A stretch of DNA of 64,000 nt from G965276765 sp965276825 (GCA_965276825.1 OZ255630.1:2046001-2110000), one strand, 5' to 3'. Shown: positions 16,338 through 24,946, numbered from the stretch's first letter. Numbers and translations: made by a program. Notes: a model not told the origin generated them from the sequence alone.

Positions 16338-16832
16338 TCAGCGACCCGGCTGGAAGACCATCAGGGCCACCACGGCGACGACCAGCAGGTTGAACCCGCC
16401 CCATCCGAGTGAGATCCGTCGTTCGACCGCACCGAGCTCGACCTCGTCGCCGGAGACGGCCAGGCGGGCCAGCGCGCTGGCCCCGCTGTCGGCGATGGCA
16501 CCGGCGAGGGCCAGGTAGCGGCGTTGGCTTCGCTTCACCACGCCGTGGAGGATCCCGACGGCCACCAGGTAGAGGGCCAGCGACGCCGACACCCAGGCCT
16601 GGGAGAACGACAGGCTCGAGCTGGCACCGACCGCGGCCACCCCGAAGAGGAACGCCCCGTAGATCAGCGCCTCGGCCAGGGCGCCGACCTGGAGGGTGAC
16701 CTCCAGGGTCCCGATGGCCGCCCCCCGCCGCCGGCCGACGACCAGTGTCAGTCCGCTGTACGCCAGGTAGCCGAAGCCCCCGATGACGCAGAGCAGGTGC
16801 CCGGTGACGAGCAGGTTGTAGCCGGTGCCCAC
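16338..16832 (-). CDS. Four-helix membrane protein, function unknown
   Basis: A 164-residue integral membrane protein from GTG 16832. Predicted membrane segments are LLVTGHLLCVIGGFGYLAY, a segment around EALIYGAFLFGVAAVGAS, WVSASLALYLVAVGILHGV, and the C-terminal NLLVVAVVALMVFQPG. A cytosolic loop KRSQRRYLAL separates helices 3 and 4. No catalytic motif is visible; the arrangement resembles small DUF2269-like membrane proteins, without certainty. It lies between clpP and the eIF-2B-like gene, all on the minus strand. Confidence 0.75.
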   Translation of the reverse strand: MGTGYNLLVTGHLLCVIGGFGYLAYSGLTLVVGRRRGAAIGTLEVTLQVGALAEALIYGAFLFGVAAVGASSSLSFSQAWVSASLALYLVAVGILHGVVKRSQRRYLALAGAIADSGASALARLAVSGDEVELGAVERRISLGWGGFNLLVVAVVALMVFQPGR

Positions 16833-16893
16833 GGGTCCGAACGTAACCGAGCGTCGGCGGCTCGCGGCATCCGAGTGGGACCGGACGGGTGGC

Positions 16894-17508
16894 TCAGGGC
16901 TTCTTGCGGGGCGTGAGGATCTCGTCGACCAGGCCGTAGGAGACGGCCTCGTCGCCTCCGAGGATGTAGTCGCGCTCGGTGTCGCGCGCGATGCGCTCCA
17001 CCGTCTGGCCGGTGTGCTCGGCGAGGATCTCCTCGAGGCGGTGGCGCAGCCAGGCCATCTCGGCGGCCTGCTTCTCGATGTCGATGGACTGGCCCTGGGC
17101 CCCACCGTGGGGCTGGTGGATCAGGATCCGGGAGTTGGGCAGCGAGAACCGCTTGCCCGCGGCGCCCCCGGCCAGCAGGACCGCCGCGCCGGAGGCGGCC
17201 ATGCCGATGCACACCGTCGACACGTCGGGCTGCACGATCTGCATGGCGTCGTAGATGGCGAAGGTCGAGGTGACCGAGCCGCCCGGGCTGTTGATGTAGA
17301 GGCAGATGTCCTTGTCGGGGTCCTCCGCCTCGAGGTGGAGGAGCTGGGCGCAGAGGACGCTGGCGCTGGCGTCGTCGATCTGGGTGTTGAGCATGACGAT
17401 GCGGTCCTTGAGCAGGCGCGAGTACAGGTCGTAGGCGCGCTCGCCGCGAGCGGACTGCTCGATGACGGTCGGGACGAGGTAGCTCTGGGCGGCGGCGTAA
17501 CGGGGCAC
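16894..17508 (-). CDS. clpP: ATP-dependent Clp protease proteolytic subunit
   Basis: A 204-residue serine protease subunit that forms double heptameric rings and degrades proteins fed by Clp ATPases. The triad is Ser106 in GMAASGAAVLLAGG, His131 in LIHQPHGGAQGQ and Asp180 in ARDTERDYILGG, with the same residue spacing as E. coli ClpP. The oligomer and substrate-groove motif INSPGGSVTSTFAIYDAM is intact. The residue after the catalytic Ser is Gly, where Met is usual. No clpX or tig gene adjoins it. The upstream region carries two inverted repeats shared with the divergent SRPBCC gene, so its regulation may be linked to the ArsR protein encoded at 18117. Confidence 0.95.
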   Translation of the reverse strand: MPRYAAAQSYLVPTVIEQSARGERAYDLYSRLLKDRIVMLNTQIDDASASVLCAQLLHLEAEDPDKDICLYINSPGGSVTSTFAIYDAMQIVQPDVSTVCIGMAASGAAVLLAGGAAGKRFSLPNSRILIHQPHGGAQGQSIDIEKQAAEMAWLRHRLEEILAEHTGQTVERIARDTERDYILGGDEAVSYGLVDEILTPRKKP

Positions 17509-17528
17509 GGTGGGACCTCCGGGACTCT

Positions 17529-17548
17529 GTGCAACTCTCGGGTTGCAC
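17529..17548. promoter_or_regulatory. Operator-like inverted repeat 1 (clpP / SRPBCC-arsR)
   Basis: GTGCAAC (17529-17535) and GTTGCAC (17542-17548) are perfect 7-bp arms around 6 bases. It sits 20 bp upstream of the clpP start. The symmetry and size fit an ArsR-family operator, and an ArsR gene is encoded 0.6 kb away in the divergent operon. Confidence 0.6.
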
Positions 17549-17570
17549 TGTAGGTGGGGCTCCGCCCTTT

Positions 17571-17588
17571 GTGCAACGCTGTGGTTGC
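17571..17588. promoter_or_regulatory. Operator-like inverted repeat 2 (clpP / SRPBCC-arsR)
   Basis: GTGCAAC (17571-17577) and GTTGC (17584-17588) repeat the same half-sites with the same 6-base spacer, and the right arm is imperfect (GTTGCCA). Its centre is 42 bp from that of repeat 1, four helical turns, so both sites face the same side of the DNA. It lies 55 bp upstream of the SRPBCC start. Confidence 0.6.
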
Positions 17589-17643
17589 CAGTGCGTCCCG
17601 GGCTGGCCCGCCCGTCCGCCGGGCGCCCACCGAGGAGGATTCC

Positions 17644-18108
17644 ATGATCCGACGAGAGGTCACGCTGCCCGCTGACGCCGGCACGGTCTGGGAGGCCCTG
17701 ACCTCGCCGGCCGCGCTCGAGACCTGGTTCGGCGCGACGGTCGACTGGGAGCTTCGCCCCGGTGGCCGAGCCCGCTTCGGCGGTGAGGGCGGCGAGCGCG
17801 AGGGCACCGTCGAGGAGGTCGAGCCCGGCCGGGCGCTCCGCTTCGTGTGGTGGCCGAGCGGTGACGACGCCGAGCGTTCGGAGGTGGCCTACGTCCTCGC
17901 GCCCGAAGGCGACGCGACGACCCTCACGGTCACCGAGCGGCGGGTGGGAGCGGAGCCGGCCCCGGACGACACCTCCCCCGCCGATGGGGCGGCGGCCCTA
18001 GACACCACCGTCGACCTGGCCGCGGGCGCTCCGCGGTGGACCGCGGTCGACGATGTCGCCCTCCGGGCGTGGGCCTGCGGGCCTGTCGCCTCCTGCCTGG
18101 TGCACTGA
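17644..18108 (+). CDS. SRPBCC (AHSA1/START-like) domain protein
   Basis: A 154-residue helix-grip protein. ATG 17644 sits behind GAGGAGG. It opens MIRREVTLPADAGTVWEALT and continues PAALETWFGATVDWELRPGG, GTVEEVEPGRALRFVWWP and TTLTVTERRV, the usual order for AHSA1-type ligand-binding proteins. The C-terminal helix after residue 100 is rich in Ala/Asp/Pro and carries ALRAWACGPVASCLVH in place of the usual long helix, so the ligand pocket may be altered. The ArsR gene follows 8 bp later, a pairing common in actinobacteria. The ligand is unknown. Confidence 0.85.
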   Translation: MIRREVTLPADAGTVWEALTSPAALETWFGATVDWELRPGGRARFGGEGGEREGTVEEVEPGRALRFVWWPSGDDAERSEVAYVLAPEGDATTLTVTERRVGAEPAPDDTSPADGAAALDTTVDLAAGAPRWTAVDDVALRAWACGPVASCLVH

Positions 18109-18116
18109 AGGGCACG

Positions 18117-18431
18117 GTGGGCGGTCCTGGCGACGAGGTGTTCGCCGCCCTCGGCGACCCGACCCGCCGCGCCCTGCTCGACCGGCTCTCCCGACTCGGG
18201 CCGATGACCGCGACCGAGCTGGCTCCCGACTACCCGATGTCGCGCCAGGCCCTCGTCAAGCACCTGGCCGGCCTGGCCGCCGCCGGTCTGGTCTCACCGG
18301 CCCGCCGGGGGCGGGAGGTCCGCTACGAGGTGGTGCCGGACCGGCTCGACGAGGCGGCGGCCTGGCTGGGCGACGTGGGTCGGCGGTGGGACCGACGGCT
18401 CGCGGCCCTCGACGACCACCTCAGGAGCTGA
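18117..18431 (+). CDS. ArsR-family winged-helix regulator
   Basis: A 104-residue repressor-type protein from GTG 18117, with GAAGGG just upstream. The winged helix is clear: DEVFAALGDPTRRALLDRLS, then TATELAPDYPMSRQALVKHL (recognition helix), AGLVSPARRGREVRYEVVP (wing), and a C-terminal helix WLGDVGRRWDRRLAALDDHL. There is no CxC or other metal-binding motif, so it is probably not a metal sensor; it matches the ArsR type paired with SRPBCC genes. It is likely to bind the inverted repeats at 17529-17588 and control its own operon, perhaps also clpP. Confidence 0.88.
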   Translation: MGGPGDEVFAALGDPTRRALLDRLSRLGPMTATELAPDYPMSRQALVKHLAGLAAAGLVSPARRGREVRYEVVPDRLDEAAAWLGDVGRRWDRRLAALDDHLRS

Positions 18432-18445
18432 CCGCGGCCGACGGC

Positions 18446-19828
18446 CTAGCCGACGATGCCGCCGCGGGTCATGGCCTCGACGTCGAGGGCCCGGTCGACC
18501 TCCTCCTCGCTCAGCAGCCCGCGCTCGAGGACGATGGTCCGCAGGTCCTTGCCCTCGGCGAGCGAGGCCTTGATCACCTTGGCCGCCTCCTCGTAGCCGA
18601 TGTAGGGGTTGAGCGACGTCCCGATCGACGGTGAGGACAGCGCATAGTTGCGGCACCGCTCCTCGTCGGCCTCGATGCCGGCGATGCAGCGGTCGGCGAA
18701 CACCCGGCTCACCGAGGCCAGGATCCGGATGGACTCGAGCAGGTTCCTCGCCATCACCGGCAGCATCACGTTGAGCTCGAGGTTGCCGGCCGCCCCCCCG
18801 AAGGTGACGGCGGCGTCGTTGCCGATCACCTGGGCGACCACCTGGGAGACCGCCTCGGGCAGCACCGGGTTGACCTTGCCGGGCATGATCGACGAGCCGG
18901 GCTGGAGGTCGGGGATCCGGATCTCCGCCAGCCCGGCGCGCGGGCCGCTTCCCATCCACCGCAGGTCGGTCGCGCACTTGTAGAGCGACACGGCGATGGT
19001 GCGGCAGACGCCGGACGCCTCGACCAGCGCGTCGCGGGCGCCCTGCGCCTCGAAGTGGTCCCTGGCCTCGGTCAGGGGCAGGTCGAGGTCGGCGGCGAGG
19101 CGCCGGATGACGCCCTTGGCGAAGCCCCGGGGCGCGTTGATGCCGGTACCGACCGCCGTCCCCCCGAGTGGCAGCTCACCGATGCGCGGGAGCGCGGCCT
19201 CCAGCCGCTCGATGCCGTGCTCGACCGCGGCGGCGTACCCGCCGAACTCCTGGCCCAGGGTCACGGGCGTGGCGTCCATGAGGTGGGTGCGCCCCGACTT
19301 CACGACGGACTTGAACTGCCGGCTCTTCTTGCGCAGCGCCTTGGCCAGCTGGGTCAGGGCGGGGATCAGCTCGTGGCGGATCTGGTCGGCCGCGGCCACG
19401 TGGATGGCGGAGGGGAACGTGTCGTTGGAGCTCTGCGACGCGTTGACGTCGTCATTGGGGTGGACGACGTCGCCGATGGCGTCCGACGCGAGGGTGGCGA
19501 CGACCTCGTTCATGTTCATGTTGGTCGACGTGCCCGAGCCGGTCTGGAACACGTCGATCGGGAACTCCGCGTCCCACCGGCCCGACGCCACCTCGTCGGC
19601 CGCGGCCTTGATGGCCACCGCCTTGCGCCGCTCCACGGTCTTCAACCTGGCGTTCTCCAGCGCGGCCGCACCCTTGATGGCCGCCAGGGCGGCGATGAGC
19701 GAGCGCTCCACCGTCGTCCCGGAGATGGGGAAGTTGCCGACCGCCCGCTGGGTCTGCGCCTGCCACTTGGCCGATGCGGGCACCCGGACCTCGCCCATGG
19801 AGTCGTGCTCGATGCGGTGCTCGGTCAT
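18446..19828 (-). CDS. fumC: Class II fumarate hydratase
   Basis: A 460-residue TCA-cycle enzyme interconverting fumarate and malate. Motifs are TGSGTSTNMNMNEVVA, SQSSNDTFPSAIHVA, KSGRTHLMDATPVTLGQEF (catalytic His/Thr region), GGTAVGTGINAPRGF and the lyase signature LQPGSSIMPGKVNPVLPEA. Aspartase is the closest alternative, but the N-terminal MGEVRVPASAKWQAQTQRAV and the SSNDTFP context favour fumarase. Start is ATG 19828; an extended frame upstream to 19915 looks non-coding. It is convergent with arsR (14 bp). Confidence 0.95.
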   Translation of the reverse strand: MTEHRIEHDSMGEVRVPASAKWQAQTQRAVGNFPISGTTVERSLIAALAAIKGAAALENARLKTVERRKAVAIKAAADEVASGRWDAEFPIDVFQTGSGTSTNMNMNEVVATLASDAIGDVVHPNDDVNASQSSNDTFPSAIHVAAADQIRHELIPALTQLAKALRKKSRQFKSVVKSGRTHLMDATPVTLGQEFGGYAAAVEHGIERLEAALPRIGELPLGGTAVGTGINAPRGFAKGVIRRLAADLDLPLTEARDHFEAQGARDALVEASGVCRTIAVSLYKCATDLRWMGSGPRAGLAEIRIPDLQPGSSIMPGKVNPVLPEAVSQVVAQVIGNDAAVTFGGAAGNLELNVMLPVMARNLLESIRILASVSRVFADRCIAGIEADEERCRNYALSSPSIGTSLNPYIGYEEAAKVIKASLAEGKDLRTIVLERGLLSEEEVDRALDVEAMTRGGIVG

Positions 19829-20033
19829 GGCCCGGACCGTAGCCACCGCTCCCCTCGACCCTCCAGACGCCGGCCTCAGGTCCGGGGCACCCCGGCCGAT
19901 CGAAGCGTCGACCACCTGTGACCCATGGTGCTGACGTGACTGAAGTGACTACGATGGATCGTCGGTGAGGCATCCGCCCGCCGACCGACGAGGAGCAGGC
20001 TCCCTGACCGTCTGGCCGCACCGCTCCGTCCCG

Positions 20034-21458
20034 ATGAGGCCGGCCCTTCGACGCCCGCTGCGGATCGCGGTCGCCGGCGTGGCGGTGGTGGGCGCCATCG
20101 GACTGCTCCCATCGACGCGCGCCGTGGCGGCGACCCCGAGCGGCGTCGGGGGCAGCCTCGACAACCCGGTGACCCTGCGGGCCGAGGCGGCGACCCTCAC
20201 GACGGAGCTGGCCGCCCGCAGCGCCTCGCTCGGGCAGCTCTCGGAGCGCTACGACGCGGCCGGGATCCGACTGGCCGCCCTGCAGGCGCAGGCGGCCGCC
20301 ATGGGAAGGACCCTGGCCGTGACCCACCGCCGCCTGGCCGGGACGATCGCCGTCCTGCGCACGCAGGCCATGGCCGGGTACGTCTCGGGCGAGCAGACGC
20401 CCCTGATCGGAGGACCCGGTCAGCCCGGCTGGGACCCGAGCCTGACCCTCGGCTACATCGAGGCGACCGCCGACCTCGAGCATCGGGCGATGGCCGCCTT
20501 CGCGGTGCTCGGCCACGCCCACACCGCCGACGAGGCCGCCCTCGAGGCACGCCGCAACGCCGCCCGCACCGGCCTTGTCGCCCTGGCCGCGGCCGAGACG
20601 GCCGCCCGTCGCGCCCAGGCGGCCGAGGCGGCCACGCTGGCCCAGGTCACCGGACGCCTCGGCGTGCTGGTCACGGCCGACGAGCGACGCCGCCAGGCGG
20701 CGGAGGTGGCCGCCTTCCTGCGGGCTACCCCGGCGAACGCCGCCACATCCGCCCCACCCGCGACGACGGTCCCGGCGTCGACCACCCTCCCCACGACCTC
20801 CGCGAGCACCGCTGCGACCACAGATGCGAGCCCCCCCACCAGCCCCGCCACCATGCCGGCCACCACCATGCCGGCTGCCACCGGCTCCTCGAGCGGGCCG
20901 GTGTCGACCAGGCGACCCACGACGGCCCGGTCGACCACCACCGTCGACACCGCGCCGCCCACTCCGCCGGTCGGCACCCCCCCGACCGCGCCCTCCATCG
21001 CGCCCTCGACCGTGCCGGCCCGCGGCCACGTGCGCTCGACCACGACCACGACCACGACCGCCCCGACGACGACGATCGTGGCCGCGCTCCCCGCCCCGCC
21101 GGGCGGGGCGGGGAGCGCCATCGCCTACGCCCAGGCCCAGCTCGGCAAGCCCTACCAGTGGGGGGGCGCCGGGCCGGCCGACTTCGACTGCTCCGGCCTG
21201 GTCATGCGGGCGTGGGAGGCGGGCGGGGTCGGCTTCGCCCACCTGGCGCAGTCGCAGTACGACGTCACCGCCCGGGTGCCGGTCGCCGACCTGCAGCCGG
21301 GCGACATCGTGTTCTTCGGGGCGCCGGGCAACGTCTACCACGACGGCCTCTACGTGGGCGGCGGCCAGATGATCGACGCCCCTTCCACCGGACAGGTCGT
21401 GCGGATCGAGTCCATCTACTGGCCGTCGCTGCTCGGCGGGGGACGCGTCGGCGGCTGA
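20034..21458 (+). CDS. Secreted NlpC/P60 peptidoglycan hydrolase with coiled-coil N-domain
   Basis: A 474-residue exported endopeptidase acting on peptidoglycan stem peptides. From ATG 20034 there is a signal peptide (RRPLRIAVAGVAVVGAIGLL, then ATRAVAA-like cleavage region STRAVAA), a long Ala-rich coiled coil to about residue 235, and a Thr/Pro/Ser/Ala-rich linker to about 355. The C-terminal NlpC/P60 domain carries the catalytic Cys in ADFDCSGLVMRAWEAGG and the His in NVYHDGLYVGGGQMIDAP. The layout resembles RipA-type division hydrolases, where the coiled coil restrains the active site. A GTG at 19965 in frame would add 23 residues; ATG 20034 gives a clean signal peptide. Confidence 0.9.
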   Translation: MRPALRRPLRIAVAGVAVVGAIGLLPSTRAVAATPSGVGGSLDNPVTLRAEAATLTTELAARSASLGQLSERYDAAGIRLAALQAQAAAMGRTLAVTHRRLAGTIAVLRTQAMAGYVSGEQTPLIGGPGQPGWDPSLTLGYIEATADLEHRAMAAFAVLGHAHTADEAALEARRNAARTGLVALAAAETAARRAQAAEAATLAQVTGRLGVLVTADERRRQAAEVAAFLRATPANAATSAPPATTVPASTTLPTTSASTAATTDASPPTSPATMPATTMPAATGSSSGPVSTRRPTTARSTTTVDTAPPTPPVGTPPTAPSIAPSTVPARGHVRSTTTTTTTAPTTTIVAALPAPPGGAGSAIAYAQAQLGKPYQWGGAGPADFDCSGLVMRAWEAGGVGFAHLAQSQYDVTARVPVADLQPGDIVFFGAPGNVYHDGLYVGGGQMIDAPSTGQVVRIESIYWPSLLGGGRVGG

Positions 21459-21529
21459 GGCCCCGTGGGGGAATGACGGAGCGACGAGGGACGGCGGCAC
21501 CGGCGACCGGGCCCCCGTAGTCTCGGTCC

Positions 21530-22474
21530 ATGCTCGCGGCCACCATCGTCGACGGGACCATCGAGGTCCGCACCCATCCGGATCCCGAGCCCGGCCTCGG
21601 CCAGGTCCGCGTCCGTGTGCGGGGCGCGGGGCTCAACGGCGCCGACCTGCTTCAGCTGCGCGGCGGCTACCCGGCACCGCCCGGCGTCCCGGCCGACATC
21701 CCCGGGATGGAGCTGGCCGGGGAGGTCGACGCCGTCGGACCCGGGGTCACCCGCTTCGCCGTCGGCGACCGGGTGATGGCCGTGGTCGGCGGGGGCGCCC
21801 ACGCCGAGCTCGCCGTCGTGCACGAGCGCGAGGCCATGCCCGTGCCCGACGGCCTGGCCTGGCCCGAGGCCGGCGGCCTCCCGGAGGTGTTCACCACCGC
21901 CCACGACGCCCTCTTCACCCAGGCGGGGCTCCGCTCCGGTGAGCGCCTGCTGGTCCACGGCGCCGCCGGCGGGGTCGGCGTGGCCGGCGTGCAGCTCGGT
22001 GTGGCCGCCGGTGCCACCGTCACCGCCACCGTGCGGGCCGAGTCCCGCAGGTCCGAGGTCGCCGCCCTCGGCGCCGCGGTCATCGACCCGGCTGCCACCG
22101 TGCCCAACGGCCCCTACGACGTGGTGCTCGAGCTCGTCGGTGCGCCCAACATGGCGGCCAACCTCCAGTCCCTGGCCGTGGGCGGCCGCATCGCGGTGAT
22201 CGGTGTCGGCGGGGGCGCCAAGGTCGAGATCGACCTCACGGCGCTGATGGGCAAGCGGGGCCGCATCCACGGCTCCACGCTGCGGGCCAGGCCACCGGAG
22301 GGGAAGGCGGCTGCGGCCAGGCGGGTCGAGGCCGAGGTCCTCCCCCACGTGGCCGCCGGGCGCGTCCGGGTGCCGATCCATGCCACGTTCCCCCTCACCG
22401 ACGCCGGCGCGGCCTACGAGCACTTCGCGGCGGGAGCGAAGCTCGGCAAGATCGTCCTGCTCCCCGGGTCCTGA
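21530..22474 (+). CDS. Zinc-independent quinone oxidoreductase-like MDR protein
   Basis: A 314-residue NADPH-dependent medium-chain dehydrogenase. The N-terminal GroES-like domain includes VRVRGAGLNGADLLQLRGGY and IPGMELAGEVDAVGPGVTRF; the Rossmann domain contains LLVHGAAGGVGVAGVQLGVA and ALGAAVIDPA, and the end is AAYEHFAAGAKLGKIVLLPG. The Cys/His zinc ligands of alcohol dehydrogenases are absent, which fits the quinone oxidoreductase (zeta-crystallin/TP53I3-like) branch. The LigD-polymerase gene follows 13 bp later in the same direction. The physiological substrate is unknown. Confidence 0.9.
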   Translation: MLAATIVDGTIEVRTHPDPEPGLGQVRVRVRGAGLNGADLLQLRGGYPAPPGVPADIPGMELAGEVDAVGPGVTRFAVGDRVMAVVGGGAHAELAVVHEREAMPVPDGLAWPEAGGLPEVFTTAHDALFTQAGLRSGERLLVHGAAGGVGVAGVQLGVAAGATVTATVRAESRRSEVAALGAAVIDPAATVPNGPYDVVLELVGAPNMAANLQSLAVGGRIAVIGVGGGAKVEIDLTALMGKRGRIHGSTLRARPPEGKAAAARRVEAEVLPHVAAGRVRVPIHATFPLTDAGAAYEHFAAGAKLGKIVLLPGS

Positions 22475-22487
22475 GGCCCCTACCCCG

Positions 22488-23513
22488 ATGGCCGACGACC
22501 CGTTGACCGTCCACGCCGGAGGCCGGGACGTGACGATCACCCACCCGGGCAAGGTGTTCTTCCCCGAGCGGGGTGAGACCAAGGCCGACCTGGTCGAGTA
22601 CTACCGCGCCGTCGCCGGACCGCTCCTCGCGGCGATGGGCGGCCGCCCCGTCCTGCTGCAGCGGTACCCGGAGGGGGCGGGCGGGCCGTCGTTCTTCCAG
22701 AAGCGGGTGCCGGCATCCCGGCCGGACTGGCTGCAGACGGCCACCGTGTCGACCCCCAACGGCACGACCTCGGAGGCGCTCGTCGCCGCCGACCTGGCCC
22801 ACGTGCTCTGGGCCGTCAACCTCGGGTGCATCGGCTTCCACGTGTGGCCGACACCGGCTGCAGACCTCGACCACGCCGACGAGCTGCGCATCGACCTCGA
22901 TCCGTCACCCGGCATCGACTTTCCCATGATCCAGGAGGCCGCTTCCGAGGTGAAGGCCCTCCTCGACGCCGACGGCGTTCCCGGCATGCCCAAGACCACC
23001 GGCAACCGCGGCATCCACGTCTACGTCCGCCTCGAGCGGCGCTGGAGCTCCCACCAGGTCCGCGCCGCCGCCGTCGCCGTGGCTCGCGAGCTCGAGCGGC
23101 GCCGCCCCGACCTGTGCACCGCCGCCTGGTGGAAGGAGGAGCGGGGCGCCCGGGTGTTCGTCGACTTCAACCAGAACGCCCCCCACAAGACGATCTTCGG
23201 CGCGTGGTCGGTGCGGGGGCGCCCCGGCGGGCAGGTGTCCACGCCGTTCGCCTGGGACGAGCTGCCGATGATCGACCCCTACCAGCTGACCCTCGTGACC
23301 GTCCCGCCCCGCGTCGCCGCCGACGGTGACCCGTGGGCCCCGATGACGGCGTCACCGCGCTCCCTCGAACCGCTCCTCGAGCGCGTGGCCTCCGACACGC
23401 GCGCCGGACTGACCGACGCCCCCTGGCCGCCCGTCTACCCGAAGATGCCGGGCGAGCCGCCGAGGGTCGCGCCGAGCCGGGCCAGGAAGCGTCCCCCCGG
23501 CGCCGACACCTGA
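22488..23513 (+). CDS. LigD-type DNA polymerase/primase domain protein
   Basis: A 341-residue stand-alone archaeo-eukaryotic primase-fold polymerase, equivalent to the Pol domain of multidomain LigD used in bacterial non-homologous end joining. Motifs are ITHPGKVFFPERGETKADLV, RYPEGAGGPSFFQKRVP, the catalytic metal pair in ELRIDLDPSPGIDF (Asp-x-Asp), KTTGNRGIHVYVRLE, and RVFVDFNQNAPHKTIFGAWS with the third acidic residue. Neither the ligase nor a Ku gene is in the window, so partners must be elsewhere if the pathway is complete. ATG 22488 gives the natural start; the open frame before it overlaps the oxidoreductase. Confidence 0.93.
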   Translation: MADDPLTVHAGGRDVTITHPGKVFFPERGETKADLVEYYRAVAGPLLAAMGGRPVLLQRYPEGAGGPSFFQKRVPASRPDWLQTATVSTPNGTTSEALVAADLAHVLWAVNLGCIGFHVWPTPAADLDHADELRIDLDPSPGIDFPMIQEAASEVKALLDADGVPGMPKTTGNRGIHVYVRLERRWSSHQVRAAAVAVARELERRRPDLCTAAWWKEERGARVFVDFNQNAPHKTIFGAWSVRGRPGGQVSTPFAWDELPMIDPYQLTLVTVPPRVAADGDPWAPMTASPRSLEPLLERVASDTRAGLTDAPWPPVYPKMPGEPPRVAPSRARKRPPGADT

Positions 23514-23538
23514 CCCGCCGACGGCCTGACGCCGGCCC

Positions 23539-24765
23539 TCACCTGGCCACGCCGGCGGCGTGGAGGGCGAGGAGCGTGCCGAGGCCGGCCAGCCCGGCGG
23601 GGAGCCCGACGCGCACCCCCGCCCGCGTGACGTCGGTCGACCTGGCCTCGACGCCGAGGCGGCCGAGGGTGTCGAGCCACAACAGGCTGGCGAGGGTGCC
23701 GGTGGCGAGCAGCACCGGGCCCATGTTGACCCCGATCAGCGCGGCCCACAGCGAAGGGCCGGCGTGGCGGCCGAGGGCGGGCAGCACCACCAGCAGGGCC
23801 GGCAGGTTGTTGACCACGTTGGCCGCGACGGCGGAGACCCCCGCCGTCTGGGCCAGTCCGGCCACGTCGCCGCCCCCGAGCACCCTGGCCACGTCGATGT
23901 GGGCCACGGCGCCCGCGGCGAGGACCCCGAGGCCGGCGGCGACCACCGCCGTGCCGACGGGCACGGCCCGCCACGGCACCCGCCGGCTGACGGCGATCAG
24001 CACCACGTCGGCGGCGAGGGCCACCTCCCACTCGGCGATCCCGACCGACCGGCCACCGACGAAGCCGACCAGCACCGCGGCCACGACCGAGCCCCCGATC
24101 AGCAGGCTGCGCCGCTGCCCCGGCGAGAGGCCGGGCCCCTCCCGGCCCGACGTCGGAGGCGCCACCACCGTGAGGGAGCCAGGGCGCGCCGGGGCGCCGT
24201 AGCGGTAGCAGCACCACCCCACCGCGGTGGCCACCACTGACGGCAGGCCGAGGTGGCCGACGAAGGCCGTGACCGATGCGCCGGTGCGAGCCACCGCGAT
24301 CAGGTTGGTGAGGTTGGACACCGGCAGCGCCGACGACGCCAGCCACGACAGGACCAGGGGCTGCAGTGCCAGCAGCAGCGGATCGCGCCCCGTCCTCCTC
24401 GCCACCGTGACGTACAGGGGTGTCAGGAGCACCACCCCCGCATCCAGGTTGAGCACCGTCGTGACCGCGGCGGCGAGGATCCAAAGCCCACCGACCATGC
24501 CCCGCCCACGGGTCACGACCGTCGCAGCCGCCTCGAAGAACCCGAGACGGTCGAGGCTGACGGCCAGCGGCACGGCGGCGAGCAGGAACCCGACCGGCTG
24601 GGCCAGCTCGTCGAGCGCACCGTGGGCCACGGACACCCCGGCCGACCCCGTGGCCAGCGCGACCAGCGCGGCGGCGAGCGGCCCGACCCACGCGGGCAGC
24701 CCCCGCGGGCGGACCACCGCGCCAGCCACGCCGACGAGGAGCAGGACGACAGAGAGGGCGGTCAA
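23539..24765 (-). CDS. SLC13/ArsB-like membrane permease
   Basis: A hydrophobic 408-residue transporter with about 11 membrane segments. The ion-transporter superfamily fold is suggested by the paired segments LNLDAGVVLLTPLYVTVARR and NVVNNLPALLVVLPALGRHA, where the Asn/Pro-rich re-entrant loops of ArsB/SLC13 anion transporters sit, and by LASSALPVSNLTNLIAV. Substrate cannot be told: arsenite, citrate or sodium/proton exchange are all possible, and no arsenic genes adjoin. TTG 24765 is taken as start because the membrane protein begins at LTALSVVLLLVG; the frame remains open to 24840 across an SDR relic. Confidence 0.82.
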   Translation of the reverse strand: MTALSVVLLLVGVAGAVVRPRGLPAWVGPLAAALVALATGSAGVSVAHGALDELAQPVGFLLAAVPLAVSLDRLGFFEAAATVVTRGRGMVGGLWILAAAVTTVLNLDAGVVLLTPLYVTVARRTGRDPLLLALQPLVLSWLASSALPVSNLTNLIAVARTGASVTAFVGHLGLPSVVATAVGWCCYRYGAPARPGSLTVVAPPTSGREGPGLSPGQRRSLLIGGSVVAAVLVGFVGGRSVGIAEWEVALAADVVLIAVSRRVPWRAVPVGTAVVAAGLGVLAAGAVAHIDVARVLGGGDVAGLAQTAGVSAVAANVVNNLPALLVVLPALGRHAGPSLWAALIGVNMGPVLLATGTLASLLWLDTLGRLGVEARSTDVTRAGVRVGLPAGLAGLGTLLALHAAGVAR

Positions 24766-24775
24766 GCGGCCGGGC

Positions 24776-24898
24776 TCACACCGCGGTGAAGCCGCCGTCG
24801 ACGGCCAGCGTCTGGCCGGCCAGGTACGACCCGGCGTCACTCGCCAGGAGGAGCAGGGCCCCGTCGAGGCGGGACGAGGCGGGGGGGTCGTGCACGTC
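24776..24898 (-). pseudogene. Short-chain dehydrogenase C-terminal relic
   Basis: The minus strand reads LDGALLLLASDAGSYLAGQ, then TLAVDGGFTAV and a TGA at 24776. This is the highly conserved C-terminal segment of short-chain dehydrogenases (ASDxxSYxxGQxxxVDGG). Only about 40 codons remain; upstream the frame becomes Pro/Arg-rich and stops near 24945, and the Rossmann fold and YxxxK are gone. It sits 10 bp before the permease start on the same strand. I read it as the tail of a deleted gene. Confidence 0.75.
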
Positions 24899-24946
24899 CG
24901 GCAGTCTCCGTGGCCGGCCGGGTCCGGTCAATTCCGACCCGGGCGT

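Noticed and set aside
19452..21500. Minus-strand open frame antisense to the NlpC/P60 gene and part of fumC
   Set aside because: Gly/Arg-rich translation without domains; it contradicts the clear signal peptide and active-site residues on the plus strand.
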